Under the pieces are notes generated by a model. It saw only the letters and a program-made list of their open reading frames with translations, made no database searches and was not told the origin of the DNA. A stretch of 64,000 nucleotides of DNA, from assembly GCF_000002985.6 (NCBI RefSeq), contig NC_003279.8, positions 8,122,001-8,186,000 of the forward strand, read 5' to 3'. Of the stretch, positions 25,505-37,915 are shown piece by piece. Both the position numbers and the translations under genes were made by a program. The stretch's first letter is position 1. Each line of letters begins with the position of its first letter. Source of the DNA: Caenorhabditis elegans. Taxonomy: Eukaryota > Nematoda > Chromadorea > Rhabditida > Rhabditidae.

Positions 25505-27585
25505 ATGGTCCACCGACTTTTCATCGTCCTTATTGCAATTATTCTTGTCGCAAAATCAACTGCAATCTCACTTCAACAAGCTGGTTTGTTTTCATGTTTG
25601 TAATACAAATTTTTTTAACTTTTGGAAAAAATATGTATCAGATAGCAAACTTGATAATAACTTTACAAAATCTAAATAGATTCACTTGGGAAAGTTCGAC
25701 ACCAATCCCTGTGGGAGGAAAAATTTTAATTTCCCAGCACGTTCTCTGTGACATTTTCGATTCATTGTCCTAACAAAATTTGATAAGTTTGTGAGAATTT
25801 CACATAGTTCGTAAGCACTTGGTGGAGATTGCATAACTGAATTGCTCACAACATAAAATTAGCAAAATAAATGAAAACAGGGAAATATTATATTTGCAAG
25901 TTTAATTTCTACAAGAACTGGTTTCAAACATCCAAACTCTTTCGGGGAAGGCTTGTCCCGATTTTGAAATTTTATCTCATTCTGGTGTCCTAGAAACAAT
26001 TGAAAATATGTCAAGCTTCTAGGTAGCTGGAAACTCCTAGCTTTAGCTTCCGATATTGGCACAAGTACAAATTCCAAAAACCAAAAAATCCAACTTTAAC
26101 GAATTTTTCTCATTATTAGTCAAAAAGAGAGAAAGGGAGAGTAGTTATAGGTCCTTAAAAAGTCCACATTTTATATCTCATTTTCCCATTGTCTCCTTTC
26201 TTTCTTTTGCATTCATTCCTAGTTTGACTTCAAATCCTAAATCCCAAAAAGCTCAGCTTTCTCTTGGTTTGCCAAGTCGACTGCATTCTCTTAGCTGAGA
26301 TGTTTTATGAATACTAGATAACCACCAAACAAACTATATTCTTAGAAGAATGAGGGATATCGGGCTTTATGACAATCATAAAACATCGACTTGTGACGTG
26401 GCATAGGGAAAAGAAAAAAGAGACAAGACGAACGGCTCAAATAAATAAGGAAACAGGGAAATAACATTTTTTCGGGAGAGCTGTTTAGCGTGATTAATAT
26501 ATTGCTATCATATTATTCCTATCATATTTACATTAAAAGAAACACATTTTGGCAATTGGCAATTATTTAATTCTTTTTTTGAAGAAACATTGCTTTCAAA
26601 TGGAGCACTATTAGGAGAGATGTGAAAATGAAATTTAAATGAAGTTTTAAATTATCATACTTCCCTCATCAATACTTGCATTTCAATATTAAACTTTGGC
26701 AACTCATATCTTGATTGACCAAAAAAGTGGGCAAATGTTTATAATTAAAAATAAGTAAAAAACATTGGAAGATTAAAAACTTTAGAAACTTTTTGAGAAA
26801 AAAAAACTGAAAAATGTCACAAGAAAAAGTGCTTCCTGTCCTCGGAAAAAACTGATAAATGATTCAAAAAGTGTTTCAAACAATGGTAACCATGGATAAT
26901 TGAGCATCTTCTTTCAGACGGACGCATGAAAATGTGCCCACCAGGTGGTTCAACATTCACAATGGCATGGTCAATGTCGTGTTCGATGCGCAGGAGAAAA
27001 CGAGATGTTGGACGATATTTCGGTAATTTTTTTGGGTAGAGAACTAGAACATTAGAGAACATTAGAAACCTTTGGCCGAATATGTGAGAACCAGCAAAAT
27101 TTAGAAAGAATTTTCTAATATTTCCTTCGAATCAAAGTGGGAGACAATTATTTTGCAGTTGCAATATCTCTAAAATCAAGTGTTAAAAAATACATAAACC
27201 TGTCTCCCTCCTGTCTGACAAAGAATTTTGTTTGTTAATTGAAAAATGTTTAAAAGACGTACAAAAATTGCCTGAAAGTTGTCAATTGAAAAAACCTTCA
27301 CGGACCTCTTCGACCACTCGCAATTTCCATGTAATTTTTAACAGATCAACACAAAATATTTAAATATTTTAGAGTTACACAAATTTTAATTTTTATATAA
27401 TAACTTTGGGTCAAGATACCACAAAAAATCCTTTTGTATAGTTTCCAACATTATTAATTTCCAAAATCTTTTTTTTTGCAGAAAAACGTGCTCTGATCGC
27501 CCCATCAATCCGTCAACTTCAAACAATTTGCTGTCAAGTTGGTTGCAACGTGGAAGATCTTCTTGCCTACTGTGCCCCAATTTAA
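25505..27585 (+). CDS. ins-18: INS-18, insulin-like peptide
   Basis: Secreted ligand of the insulin/IGF receptor DAF-2; INS-18 is reported as an antagonist-type ligand in C. elegans. Exons 25505-25583, 26918-27022 and 27482-27585 join in phase to 95 residues. A hydrophobic signal peptide (MVHRLFIVLIAIILVAKSTA) precedes a B domain with C33 and C48. A basic cleavage site RRRKR (51-55), a short C-peptide-like segment (DVGRYFE) and a second dibasic site KR (63-64) lead to an A domain with C78, C79, C83 and C92, the insulin CC-x3-C-x8-C pattern. Retention of a cleavable C peptide is uncommon among worm insulins and characteristic of this one. Intron 1 (1.33 kb) is long for so small a gene and may hold regulatory sites. 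No nested gene is visible in it. Polyadenylation signal at 27695-27700. Confidence 0.96.
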
Positions 27586-27694
27586 GTACCGCCCACAAAA
27601 TACGCATCAGTTTTTTCCCGCTCTCCGTCGAATGAATATCACATCCCTGTTTTTATACAAATACATAGAAAAATATGATTTGAATAGTTAAGTT

Positions 27695-27700
27695 AATAAA
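27695..27700 (+). terminator. Polyadenylation signal of ins-18
   Basis: AATAAA 110 nt after the ins-18 stop codon. Confidence 0.65.
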
Positions 27701-28365
27701 AATAGAGCTTTCAAAAATCGAAAATAATAGACTTTTATGCTTTTGATTTTATAATCAGGATTCAACGTACACAAGAGTTCAGGCAGTGAACATTATTTGA
27801 AAAACCACAAAAAATCAGCAACATATTGCAACTCTTAAACTTTCTGCAGCATTCTGCAAAATATTTGGCTAGCCGAAGATTTCGAATTGAAAATTAAAAT
27901 CGGCACATTCTCTCCCACAAATTAAAAACTTTATTAAAAAGTTGCAGGGTCAGGAGTTTGAGCAATGCATTAAATTTGGGCAAGAATTTGGCGACGGGCA
28001 CCATTATAATTTTTGGAAATTGACAAAGGCCCTATATTATTTTCAAGAAACGAGCCTCCATTTTCAGCTGAAAAAAAATTTTATTCTCTTGGAATTTCTA
28101 TCCGTTTTTTACCAACCAACATAGTTTATTAGAACCCACATTGAGATGCTTGGTACCAGTTTTTGATTTTAGCTACTCATATTTTCCTTCTCAATAAAAT
28201 TCCTAATTTATTGTAAAAATTGGAAGTGTTTAAATTTATATTCTTCCGTAATTACCACGTGCGCTCCTGAACTCAATACTTTAAAAAAACTAACAAACGT
28301 GTACCAAAAACATCTGTAAATATGAAAAATATTGCAAACATTCCAATCAATCAAAAGAAAAAAAA
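27701..28365. other. Intergenic stretch after ins-18
   Basis: AT-rich sequence without a supported gene; an open frame at 27942-28124 lacks splice or family support. It probably contains the promoter of the 199-aa membrane protein gene. Confidence 0.5.
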
Positions 28366-29317
28366 ATGAAAAATCTGCTGATTTTTCATCTCTTCTGTCT
28401 AATTTTCATCACATTTGCTGAAAGATCAACTGATGCTTGGACCAAAGAGTTTGAAGTTACCAGATGGGATGGATACAATGGCTTGCAAGAGTATCTGAAT
28501 GAAAATTTGCAACAAGGATCTGAGTAAGTTGAACGTAATTGTGACAGAGTTCAATATCAGTTTTCTGTAATTCCATTGTTTTGTCAAAAATTTTAGATAA
28601 CTAGTTCCCTAATTTTGTAGTTTTCTGTTATGGGGCCTATGGGCAGTAACAATATAATCTTTATATAACATTAAATCCTAATTATAATTCATAATTCAAC
28701 ACAAATTTTATCAGAGAAGAGAAAGCAGAACTTCCATCAGTATTACTTCAACGAAGATTGTTGGGAAAACGCTACTCAAATGGAACGGTAATTTATGATA
28801 ATAAAGTTAAATATAAACCGATTGTCGTTGTAATCAATAAACGTGGAAGGTAATGTAGATGTTTCTTTATTTTCCAACTAACAATGATTTCAGAAGTACA
28901 CTCTATTTGAATTATCTCTACGTGTCCATCGCTTTTCTCGTGGCTGCAGGTTTATTGTTTGTAAATGGAAGGGCAATGTGCAAATCAGAAGCTTTTGTTC
29001 CTGGTAGGTGAAACATTTTGAAATCAATTTTTTCCATTTAAAAATATGATGAAAACATTTCCCGACTGCGAGATATTTATTTGCCCATACACAATTTAGA
29101 GTTAACTTTTATTACTGCAGTGAAAAATATTAATGATTCGAACAAACCACAACGTGAATACCCAGTGTCTCTGACTTTGTATCTTGGACAAAAAGCCGAA
29201 GAAAAAACTCCGATCAGTAAGAAACGAACTGAAGATAATTTCTTCATCGATCTATTTTCAGTTAAAAAAGCACCACCAGCGGCCAAACCTACCCCTGAAA
29301 ATAAGAAGACAAAGTAG
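28366..29317 (+). CDS. Small single-pass membrane protein, unknown function
   Basis: Four exons, 28366-28523, 28715-28849, 28894-29003 and 29121-29317, join in phase to a 199-residue protein. I do not recognise a family. An N-terminal hydrophobic stretch (MKNLLIFHLFCLIFITFA) is a probable signal peptide. A segment of about 75 residues follows, acidic at first (NENLQQGSEEEEKAELPS) and then basic (LLQRRLLGKRYSNG). A second hydrophobic segment (YLYVSIAFLVAAGLLFV, near 104-120) should span the membrane. The C-terminal tail of about 75 residues is charged and ends in a Pro/Ala/Lys-rich stretch (KKAPPAAKPTPENKKTK). With signal cleavage this gives type I topology. RRLLGKR resembles a furin-like or dibasic site, so ectodomain processing is possible. 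AATAAA lies at 29355-29360. It sits between ins-18 and the PA200 pair on the same strand, but gaps of 780 and 544 bp argue against a tight operon. Confidence 0.85.
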
Positions 29318-29861
29318 AAGCGAACTTGTAATTTGAATATTTTTTTTTCATACAAATAAACGTTTTATAAAGTGTTGAGTGTTTTGTTTTCTGGAAAAAA
29401 AAATGCAATTCATATACTGTACTATTAAAAGGTGTGCACACTTCGTGCAATCTTTGTTTGAAAAAAACTTACTTTGTGACGAAAAAAACTGGACAATTCA
29501 GTTTCATAAAAGAAAAAAATTTCAAATTTTCAGATAGATCAGAATAAATTTTTGGAATATGTGTAATGGAGTTTTTCTAGCAATATGGTGAGAACAATCA
29601 TTTCCCAATTTATTTGGATCTTCAGAAATTCCCGACAACTTTAGGAAGTTATTTGCACCCGAGTAGTTTTCAAAACATGAGTGGAGATCAAACAGAGAAA
29701 GGGAAACTAAACAAGTCGGCTGTACAGAGAAAAACTATCAGTAAATAGTAAAATAAAAAGTAAACTTTATTTCAAATCTTTTTCCTCACATTTATTTTGC
29801 AGTCATCAATTTTTCAGCGTTTTTCTGGAACTCTTTTCAAATGTTAAAAAGAAAATAGAAA
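29318..29861. other. Intergenic stretch before PA200 copy 1
   Basis: AT-rich, no gene seen. AATAAA at 29355-29360 ends the upstream gene. An acceptor-like ATTTTTCAG near 29808-29818 may be the spliced-leader site of the PA200 copy 1 transcript. Confidence 0.5.
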
Positions 29862-32800
29862 ATGGTCAAGGTGAGTAGATTATTTATGATTTACGGATTG
29901 TTCAACATTTTTAAAAAATAACTTCAGGTCAGAAATAGCCCACAGCCGGTGTCAGTGAATACTGGAGATAATTTGAAGATTTTGATGACAAAAAATTATG
30001 TGAGACCAACGAAACAGTCAATTTTCCTGCCATATTTTGAAGAGTGAGTTTTTTATATTTTTGGCAAAATACAACAAATTCAAAGCAGTCAACTATTTTC
30101 AGACTTGAAGCAGAAGCTGACAAAAAATTCGACAACATTATCAATGGCATGATGGCTGGTTTTTTAACCGATAATTTAATTGAAACTGGAAGGTTCACAA
30201 AAATGTTTCAATTTCACATTCAACAGTTTGGACTTCGAATGTCTAAAGAAATGTTGTTGAACCTTGTTCGTTTCTTTTATGAAGTATTAATCAAAGAACA
30301 CCAACACACTGATCTAATAATGGTTGCTTGTGAGGCATTTAAAAATATGATGGATCTAGTGAAACCACGAAGGTTTGGATGGAGGGATCATACATTGGAT
30401 TGGCGTCCACTTAGACAACTCCATTATCAAGTATTTCTCAAAAAAATGACGCCAGATTTAGAAGATGATTGTAAACATCCCTTGTTTTATTTTGCTCGGT
30501 TTTATGATCCATCAGAGCATCAGGCAATATGGGAAACAATTCTTCAGGAAATTCCAATTGGAAATCAAGATCAAACTGAATTGTTAATTGACATTTGTTG
30601 GAGGTTTCTTTCAGTATATGGAATGACTGAGGAAGTTAGTTTTTTTGAAGATATTCTATCTCGGCTATTTGGTTTTCATTATGGAAATACTCAACAAAAA
30701 ACAAAATTTATTTGAAATTAATATTAATTACCGTTCAAACTTTTTGAAAAGCCTGAAAGCTGCCGTTTAAATAATTTCTGCAAACCACAATCAGAAAAAT
30801 ATTCAGAATTTTTTCTAATGTTTCAACTAAAAACGGCAGCAACAATTTTTCTATTAGTTTGCATATAAAATACGTCTACTTTTCAGGATATGAAACACAA
30901 TGCGGTAAACACGTGGATTAAGGAACTGTGGGAAATGTATCTTAAAGCTGAAATGAATACATCATGGACTGCTCATTGTCTTGATCATATTGTGGAGTAA
31001 GTTATCAAATTACGACACTCTGCTTTTTCAGAAGTTGAATATTCATTAATTAAGGTTGTATGACTATTAATAATAGTAACAGTAATCATAAAAGGGATAT
31101 AATAGTTCAGAAAAAATAACGTTGCCAATCAAAGTTTCATAATGCAACTTGACTGTAAAACTTAGAGCCCTGTTCGTGAAAAATGCTCCGTGTGCTTCGG
31201 TACTTCATTTCACTCAGAATAACTTGGTTTTGATTCGAATTATATTAATCTTGTCTATTTTGAAATATTGATTTAAAATTAATGTTTAGAATATGCACAA
31301 TCGCACCAGGAGCATTCGATTTGAGTTCGTACTACGATGTGCTGTTCACGAAAATGATACGTGGATTTGATTTGACTGTACGGGAAGGAAAATTAGAGAT
31401 CGGTAATGGAGAAGAGAAGATCTCGTCTTTTTATTTGGCAGATATATGTGCATACACAATCGGAGGTCCTAACTCGTAAGATTCCTCTGCAATTAAAGAT
31501 TTTAATCTGAAACATTTTTAGTTCACTTTCTCATTTTCAACGTTTAATACAATACATTTCATTTCACGTTCATCCACCAAATATTGGTGAGCACACGGAT
31601 CAAATTAGCATGTTTCTGGAGCAATTCATGGAATCTTTCAAAGAACGATTGAATAAGGAACGATTGAATTGGGAGAAAAGAAAATGTTCGAAGGATTATT
31701 ATTTGAAGGATTCTGATATTGATGCGGTTGTTGAGTCAATTTCAGATCTTGCTATCATGCTCATGTTTAATGAAGACATTGTAAGAATATTTGGAAAAAA
31801 TATTAAAATCCGATTTAGTACAAGCTCTGAACATGCTCTTTGTTTGTAGTTTGATTATTCTATCGATCGATTTATTTTCCAGGATTATAAGCTGATCAAA
31901 CTTCTAACAACTGTTAATCGCGAATACGTGGCTCCAAAGTTACTCAATCAGTAAGTATAACGGTACTCTATTTGAAACATGTCCAGTAAGTATATTATTT
32001 CAGTCTTTATTCCTCCCTCACCGCAGTTAGTGAACCTCATCGATTGACAACTCTTATTGAAGCATTCACTTTTTTTGTTTATGAGATTATTCGTACACCA
32101 GATGCAGAGTACCGTACTCCACGTAATATAGTCTATGACTCAAAATGGTTGATTTATATGGAAGAAGAGCGAAAATCATGGCCAACTTTTCATCTTGGTA
32201 GCGAAGTTCCGATGGTTAAAACCCATAAATTCGCAAGTCTCCGTGCTCATGCATTTTACATTTTGGAGATTTTTGTGAATCAGATCAATGTAAATGATGT
32301 GGATCGAACAAAATTTGTGCTCAAGACTTTGGAAATCTTGTTCTCATCTTTTCCATTAATGGATTTCTCAGCAGCTATTAAATTTCATGAAGAAAAAATG
32401 TCGAATGACGATCGATTGATATGCCTTCTATCAAAACGTGTACCATCTCTTGTTGAGCATACTCTTGAGAAGCTTCTCGAAGTGATCACTTGCTTGTCAG
32501 TCGAAGCACCCAACACTTCCGATTCAACTGGCGGAGTTAGTTTATCATTGGAATATCAGAAGCATGGGGAGGATGAAACGATTTTTAAAAACGGATTCTC
32601 CAGGTTGATTAGTGTTATTTTTGATCGAGTTAATGATACGATGAGAAAGGTATATTTTTAGAAATAAGTGTGCTATTTCGATTATCCTTTTTCAACTTTT
32701 CAGCGCCTATTCGACCGTCTTTTTGATTATATTTCTACATCTGAATTCACAAACTATTTGGCAACCGACATTCTTTCTTCTTTGATATTCAATGCCGTGC

Positions 32801-35800
32801 GGACAAGTGGAGACGCATTCCGTCACTATGCGGAATTCATTCTGAAAAAGTTGAAACTTCTTATAACAGGTTTACATTTCGAGTATCCCTATTTAAGGAA
32901 AATTACTTCATGCCGCTTGCAGAAATATTGGGCAACGGACTAATCTTGAACTTTGCAGATGAAGTGCGAACATCGAAAACTCCTCCTGTGTCCGTATTGT
33001 TTTATTGTGCACTATCCGGACCGTGCTTTGCTGCGAATAGAACAATTGTTCTGGACAATGAACACATTTTCTTTGAGATTATTGAAATTTTTCTCAATTG
33101 TGCGAATAAGACCATTTTTAAGGTTAATTGAATTTCTTTTTATATTTCGTAATTTTTTTATATCGACTGATATTTTTCAGTGTGGAACTATTGGAGTATC
33201 AACTTTACTGCACAACTTGCTGAATATCACTACGAATTTCCCAGTTAAAACCGAACATAATCAGTTTTCGGAACCATTTTCCGAGTGGAATCCAATTGAG
33301 TTTTGGGCGAAATGTGTTCATTACAAAGACACTGTTGTGCATTGGTCAATACCAGCAAAAGCTGACATTTCGTGTGTTGAACGAATCGCCAACAAATTTT
33401 TCTTTCCGTACATTCAGAAGCTGATGACCGAAGTTCAAGACAGGTAAAAAAAAAACACAAAAAAAATCAAAACTTATTTTCTATAGATAATATTTTTTAT
33501 ACAAAAACTATGCAAACAGGTACAAGTAATTTTAAAACTGAAAAACATTTGAATTTAATAAAAAAAAAAACACTTATACAATATCATTTTGTAATATCAA
33601 CTTTATTTTCAGAGACTCTTTTCGTCGTATCACTGAACATCTGCACTACGTTGTGTTCAATTTGCCAACTCTAAAATATCCAACAAATGTTCAATGGTTG
33701 AGAAATTCTTCTACACCGTTTTGCCTTCCAATTGCGTCTTCATCTCTTGGAGCCTCATGTGTTCTTGAATATGAACTCAAAGGTATAACTCTTAGCCAAT
33801 AACTGAAATTATATAGTGCAATAAATCCAATGTTTTAGGGCCAAATGGAGAGAATGTCTGTGAGATGGTTGTTTCAATGATTGAGCATGTTATCACTAAA
33901 ACTCAAGACCCTACGTCCCTAATCAATATATGCTCGATTGCAAAAACCTGCTTGAGAGTTTTTGAAAAACCGAAAGATGATATTACATCATTGCTGGATC
34001 CAACCTCAGCTCTTCTTGTCGATTCTATATATTTAAATATTGTCAAAGCATCTCAACATACGATAGATCACATCGCATTCATAAAACATATCCAAACTCA
34101 ATTATACCATCGGTGTGAGATCCGTGACGCAACTGATTTCGATGAGCGTATATTGAAATGTCTTCTAGAACTTTCAGTAAATGACTATTTCACAGTTCAA
34201 AAAAGAGCATCAGGATATTTGAAAACAATATCGCAAAATATACGATGTCGTCACTTACTCATTCCAAGAGTTGTGGAAATTCTAACGGACGCAAAGCTTG
34301 TTAATAAGAATCGGCTGGCTGGAGCAATGGATCTGACTCTGAAACTTAAATGGATAAAACTTGTAACCCCCAGGATCCGATTAATTATATGGGATGCAGT
34401 ACTTCGAATAAAAGTTATGGATAATGTTGAGATCCGTGGTCGTTTTGAAGCGATTCGAAAGGAACTGAAGAACTTCTGGAGGGAACCCATTTATCGGTTG
34501 GCCACCAGAGAAACCCATGACGGTATGTTTTGAATAATTACAGAATAGATACTTCTCTTGGTCAAGGCATGACTTTTTTTCTGAATTTGCCGTCACAAAC
34601 CATCAAATGAATTTTTGACTATAAATACTGATATCGTTAAAATAATTCTAGTTGAATAACATTAAATATTTCGTGCTTATCGCAATAAATCAAACGGTGC
34701 TAATTAAACATTATAATAAAACCTTTTCTCAAGTTTTTTATGTTGAGTAAAAAAAGTGGTTAATTTTTTAAAAGTTGTCCTATCTACTTTTTACAAAACT
34801 GTATCTAATAGGAAAATAATACTATTAAATACTAAATCAAACTCTCTAGTAAGCTTTACCTAAAGTTTACCCATTTTTAGAGAGAAACAAGAAAGTCGCG
34901 GTAGTTGCACTTCTTTTGATCAAACCATCATCTGATTGGACACCTTTTCTCACTGAAGAAGCTCTTAAAATACAAACTGATACATGGTTTGATTATGAAA
35001 AATTATCTCATACTCTCCGCTTGAAACTTGTGGATAACCTATTCAAGAATCACATTCAAAATAAAAATCATCACCATACTCGCGGGAAATTGGCACGATC
35101 TATGATATATGCTGCTCAAATGGAGGCTTGTGATAGTAAAACGATTAGGCTTCTACTTGAACAGTTGTTTGATGAGCACTATACTTCGAGAAATGAAGCG
35201 AGAGAAACATTGGCACATTGGCTAAAGGAGAATAAACAAAAAACTGTGAGAGAAAAGATTAAGCCACCCAAACGAGTGGATCATGGTGTGAAACTAGAGC
35301 GCGGAATTCGAGAAGACAATCTGTGGTTGGTGTATGATTCGGAAAACTTACCAAATACAGAGCAAAAGTGGAATGAAATAGTTTTTGTGGAAAAAGAGAA
35401 AGGTGCATGTAGATGGCCAGAGTAAGTTATAGATAGCGAAAATGGAGTTTTTCAAGTTTCTTATTGGAGCATTTAAGTAGTTTGGTTTCATATTTTCCCA
35501 TTTTATATCACTGTTGAAGTGTTTTTAGGTCAATTAGTGTTGTTCGAAAGAGATCCCATGGTCAGCCTCTCGAACCAAAAAATCCATCGGAATCTGATAA
35601 AATGATTATTGGTCGTTTTTCTCAATCTAAATTCATTTCGAAACTATTCAATTTCCGTCTTATCGAGAAAGAAGATTATGAAAACCCGAACGATAAATTC
35701 TACCGAATTTTGAAGTATGTGATTCGAAATTATCCGGATACCAAGATTCCATTGAAATTAATGAGCGAACACTTGAAATTGTTGATGAAAAGTAAGAAGG

Positions 35801-37732
35801 TAGGCGTAGTACAAAATGTTGTTCACAGTGTAAATCGATGTTGTTCCAGAAAAATGAGCAACTACTTGCTGCAGAGATCTTTATTGGAATTGTACTTGGC
35901 ATCAAGCATCGTTCATTTTTTGAGCTAGATGAATTTTGGAATGATATCAACACATGTTTAAATCAATTTTTAGACATTTTGACGATAGAAGCCGAAGAAG
36001 CATGGAGCATTGCAATGGAAACGATTCTTGACCCGACTTCTGATCTTCGAAGAGTTTGGTGGCTCATTGAAGGGATGATTGACGGTGCACGCATGGCAAC
36101 ATTAGCTAATGAATTTCAGTTGGCATTGTATATTTTTTCTATATTATTTAGTAATTATTTTCAACGAAAAAATGACGCAAGTTACACATTGAAAATTTAA
36201 TTATTTCAGCCGCATCACTAGTATTCAATCAAATTGTTGGCGCTATGGACAGATTTCAAAACGAGCCAGCGATATCGCCTGGACTAAACTCCAATTGGCA
36301 CTTACAGATTCTTTGAGAAACGCCATTTCAGAGTAAGCTCATGGTGAATAAAAGTTTTTAATACCCATATTTTCAGAGTGTTTTACTCATGTAGTGAGGC
36401 CCGTGAAGCAAGTTCAAATGCAACGTTAATAAATATTCCATCGAGATTCATTCCAGATTCATTGGATACTATTATTCATAAGATTATTGATAAGGTACAA
36501 TTTATTATTCTTTAGGTACCATTATCTATTTTAATTTCAGATTCCTGATCTCAAGTTTATGGAGGATCAGAAGATAATAAGAGCTTCACTGTCTCATTTA
36601 GATCTCAACCCGCCAACCGGAAAAATGAGTCGTAGAAGAAGTTCAGCAATTGATTTAGAGGATATAAAAGTAAGTGGAATGGATACAATTTATACACGGA
36701 TGCATAATAATTTCCAGTCAATGACATATTTCCGTGTCCTTCTTCAAACGATTACTCAACATTATGGTTCTTCAACTAAAAGTTGGTCACCAATTCTTGT
36801 TAAGTTACTTCCAAAACTAATGGAATATGCCAATGAAGATGACTATGATCTGTCAGAAGAAACATATCGTGACGTGGATATTACTCAGAACTCTGCCCTG
36901 ATTATTCATGACTACATGTCAGTTTCTTGGATTAGTCATATGTTTTTGGATGAAATCTTGAAAGCATTGGGAACGGTACGTTTTGTTACAGTTGGGACGC
37001 AATTTGTGCAACTCGTAGTCTCTGTATTGTTCAGGATTAAATTAAAATATTTCGGGAAAATTCCGATTTTAAATTGTAACATGTTTTTCAGACATTTCAC
37101 TCGAATTCGTGGCATGTTAGACTGGCTGTCATCAAGTTTGTTCAAGCAGCTGTCTACTCGAATATTTTCCCGATGAGCCAACAATCAAGACGAGATGATA
37201 TTGAAAAACTTCTGTTCCGTGCAGTTTATGATCGCGAGGTGAGAAAAACGTTTGAAAAATGCAAAGAGTTCAATGATTTACTATTTTAGATCTCGGTTCG
37301 AAAGGAGGCTGCGAAATGTCTTCTACTATTTATTCATTGCTCATATATTCAATTTTCGGATCAAAAAATTGATAAACTCGCGAATATTCTTCAATCAGAA
37401 ACGGAACTAGAAGCACGTGCTCATGGTGCATCATTAGCTCTTGGAGCATTTGTACTGGCCTTCCCATTTTTCCTGCCAACTAACATCATAAAGCCATTGA
37501 GTCTTCTGAGCTCGTCGAGTTCAAATCAAGCAGTTGTGAAAGTGAGAGAGTTCACTAAAAACCTTGAATTTTCTGAACTTACATAACAAAGTACTTTCAG
37601 AAAACGATGACGGAAACAGTGCGAGAGTTCCGCCGTCAACACCGTGATGATTGGGAGGAAACAAAAAAAATATTGGGAGACGCACTGACGTTTGACATTG
37701 AAAACACAACTGCCCCGGCGTATTATGCATGA
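29862..37732 (+). CDS. PA200/BLM10-type proteasome activator, copy 1
   Basis: PA200 (PSME4; yeast Blm10) is a HEAT-repeat dome that caps the 20S proteasome and promotes ubiquitin-independent degradation, including of acetylated histones. I assembled 23 exons, all in phase, for 1873 residues (human PSME4 is about 1843). The first exon encodes only MVK (29862-29870); others include 29928-30043, 30103-30634, 32004-32649, 33839-34522, 34881-35421, 36718-36975, 37290-37541 and 37601-37732. Family landmarks are LPYFEELEAE near the N-terminus, DWRPLRQLHYQV (compare human LPWRPLYDMV), a long helical middle region, and a C-terminal domain with VRKEAAKCLLLFIH and TVREFRRQHRDDWEE. The protein ends APAYYA: Tyr-Tyr-Ala is the HbYX tail that inserts in the alpha-ring pockets. 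AATAAA lies at 37828-37833. Four patches are nearly identical to copy 2 (see repeat entries). I do not give a gene symbol because I cannot be sure which locus name belongs to which copy. Confidence 0.93.
31829..32567 (+). repeat. Near-identical tract A in PA200 copy 1
   Basis: 739 bp matching 40468-41206 with a single mismatch (G at 32233, A at 40872; Ala versus Thr). The tract covers the end of intron 6, exon 7, intron 7 and most of exon 8. Sequence on both sides diverges abruptly, including the intron just upstream. This is the pattern left by gene conversion. Confidence 0.95.
35322..35428 (+). repeat. Near-identical tract C in PA200 copy 1
   Basis: 107 bp matching 44176-44282 with two mismatches, covering the end of exon 14 and its donor site. 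The flanking parts of the exon are much less similar. Confidence 0.85.
35704..35801 (+). repeat. Near-identical tract D in PA200 copy 1
   Basis: 98 bp matching 44527-44624 with one mismatch, covering the end of exon 15 and its donor site. Confidence 0.85.
36746..36926 (+). repeat. Identical tract B in PA200 copy 1
   Basis: 181 bp identical to 45553-45733 inside exon 20. Divergence resumes directly downstream (WISHMFLDEIL versus WIGNEVLDEIV). Confidence 0.95.
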
Positions 37733-37827
37733 GAATAGAAATGATGTAACGACCGTATGATCTCGATTTTATTGAAAAAATGAATTATTTTTGAGAAATT
37801 GAATAATGGCACAAAGCAACAACAACA

Positions 37828-37833
37828 ATAAAC
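37828..37833 (+). terminator. Polyadenylation signal of PA200 copy 1
   Basis: AATAAA 96 nt after the stop codon at 37730-37732 and about 80 bp before the palindromic element. Confidence 0.6.
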
Positions 37834-37915
37834 ACCGCCGCCCGACCCAAAACCATCAAACGCCAAAATGCCGACACCTTGAACATAAATATTACCAACG
37901 TGACATTGAACCTCA

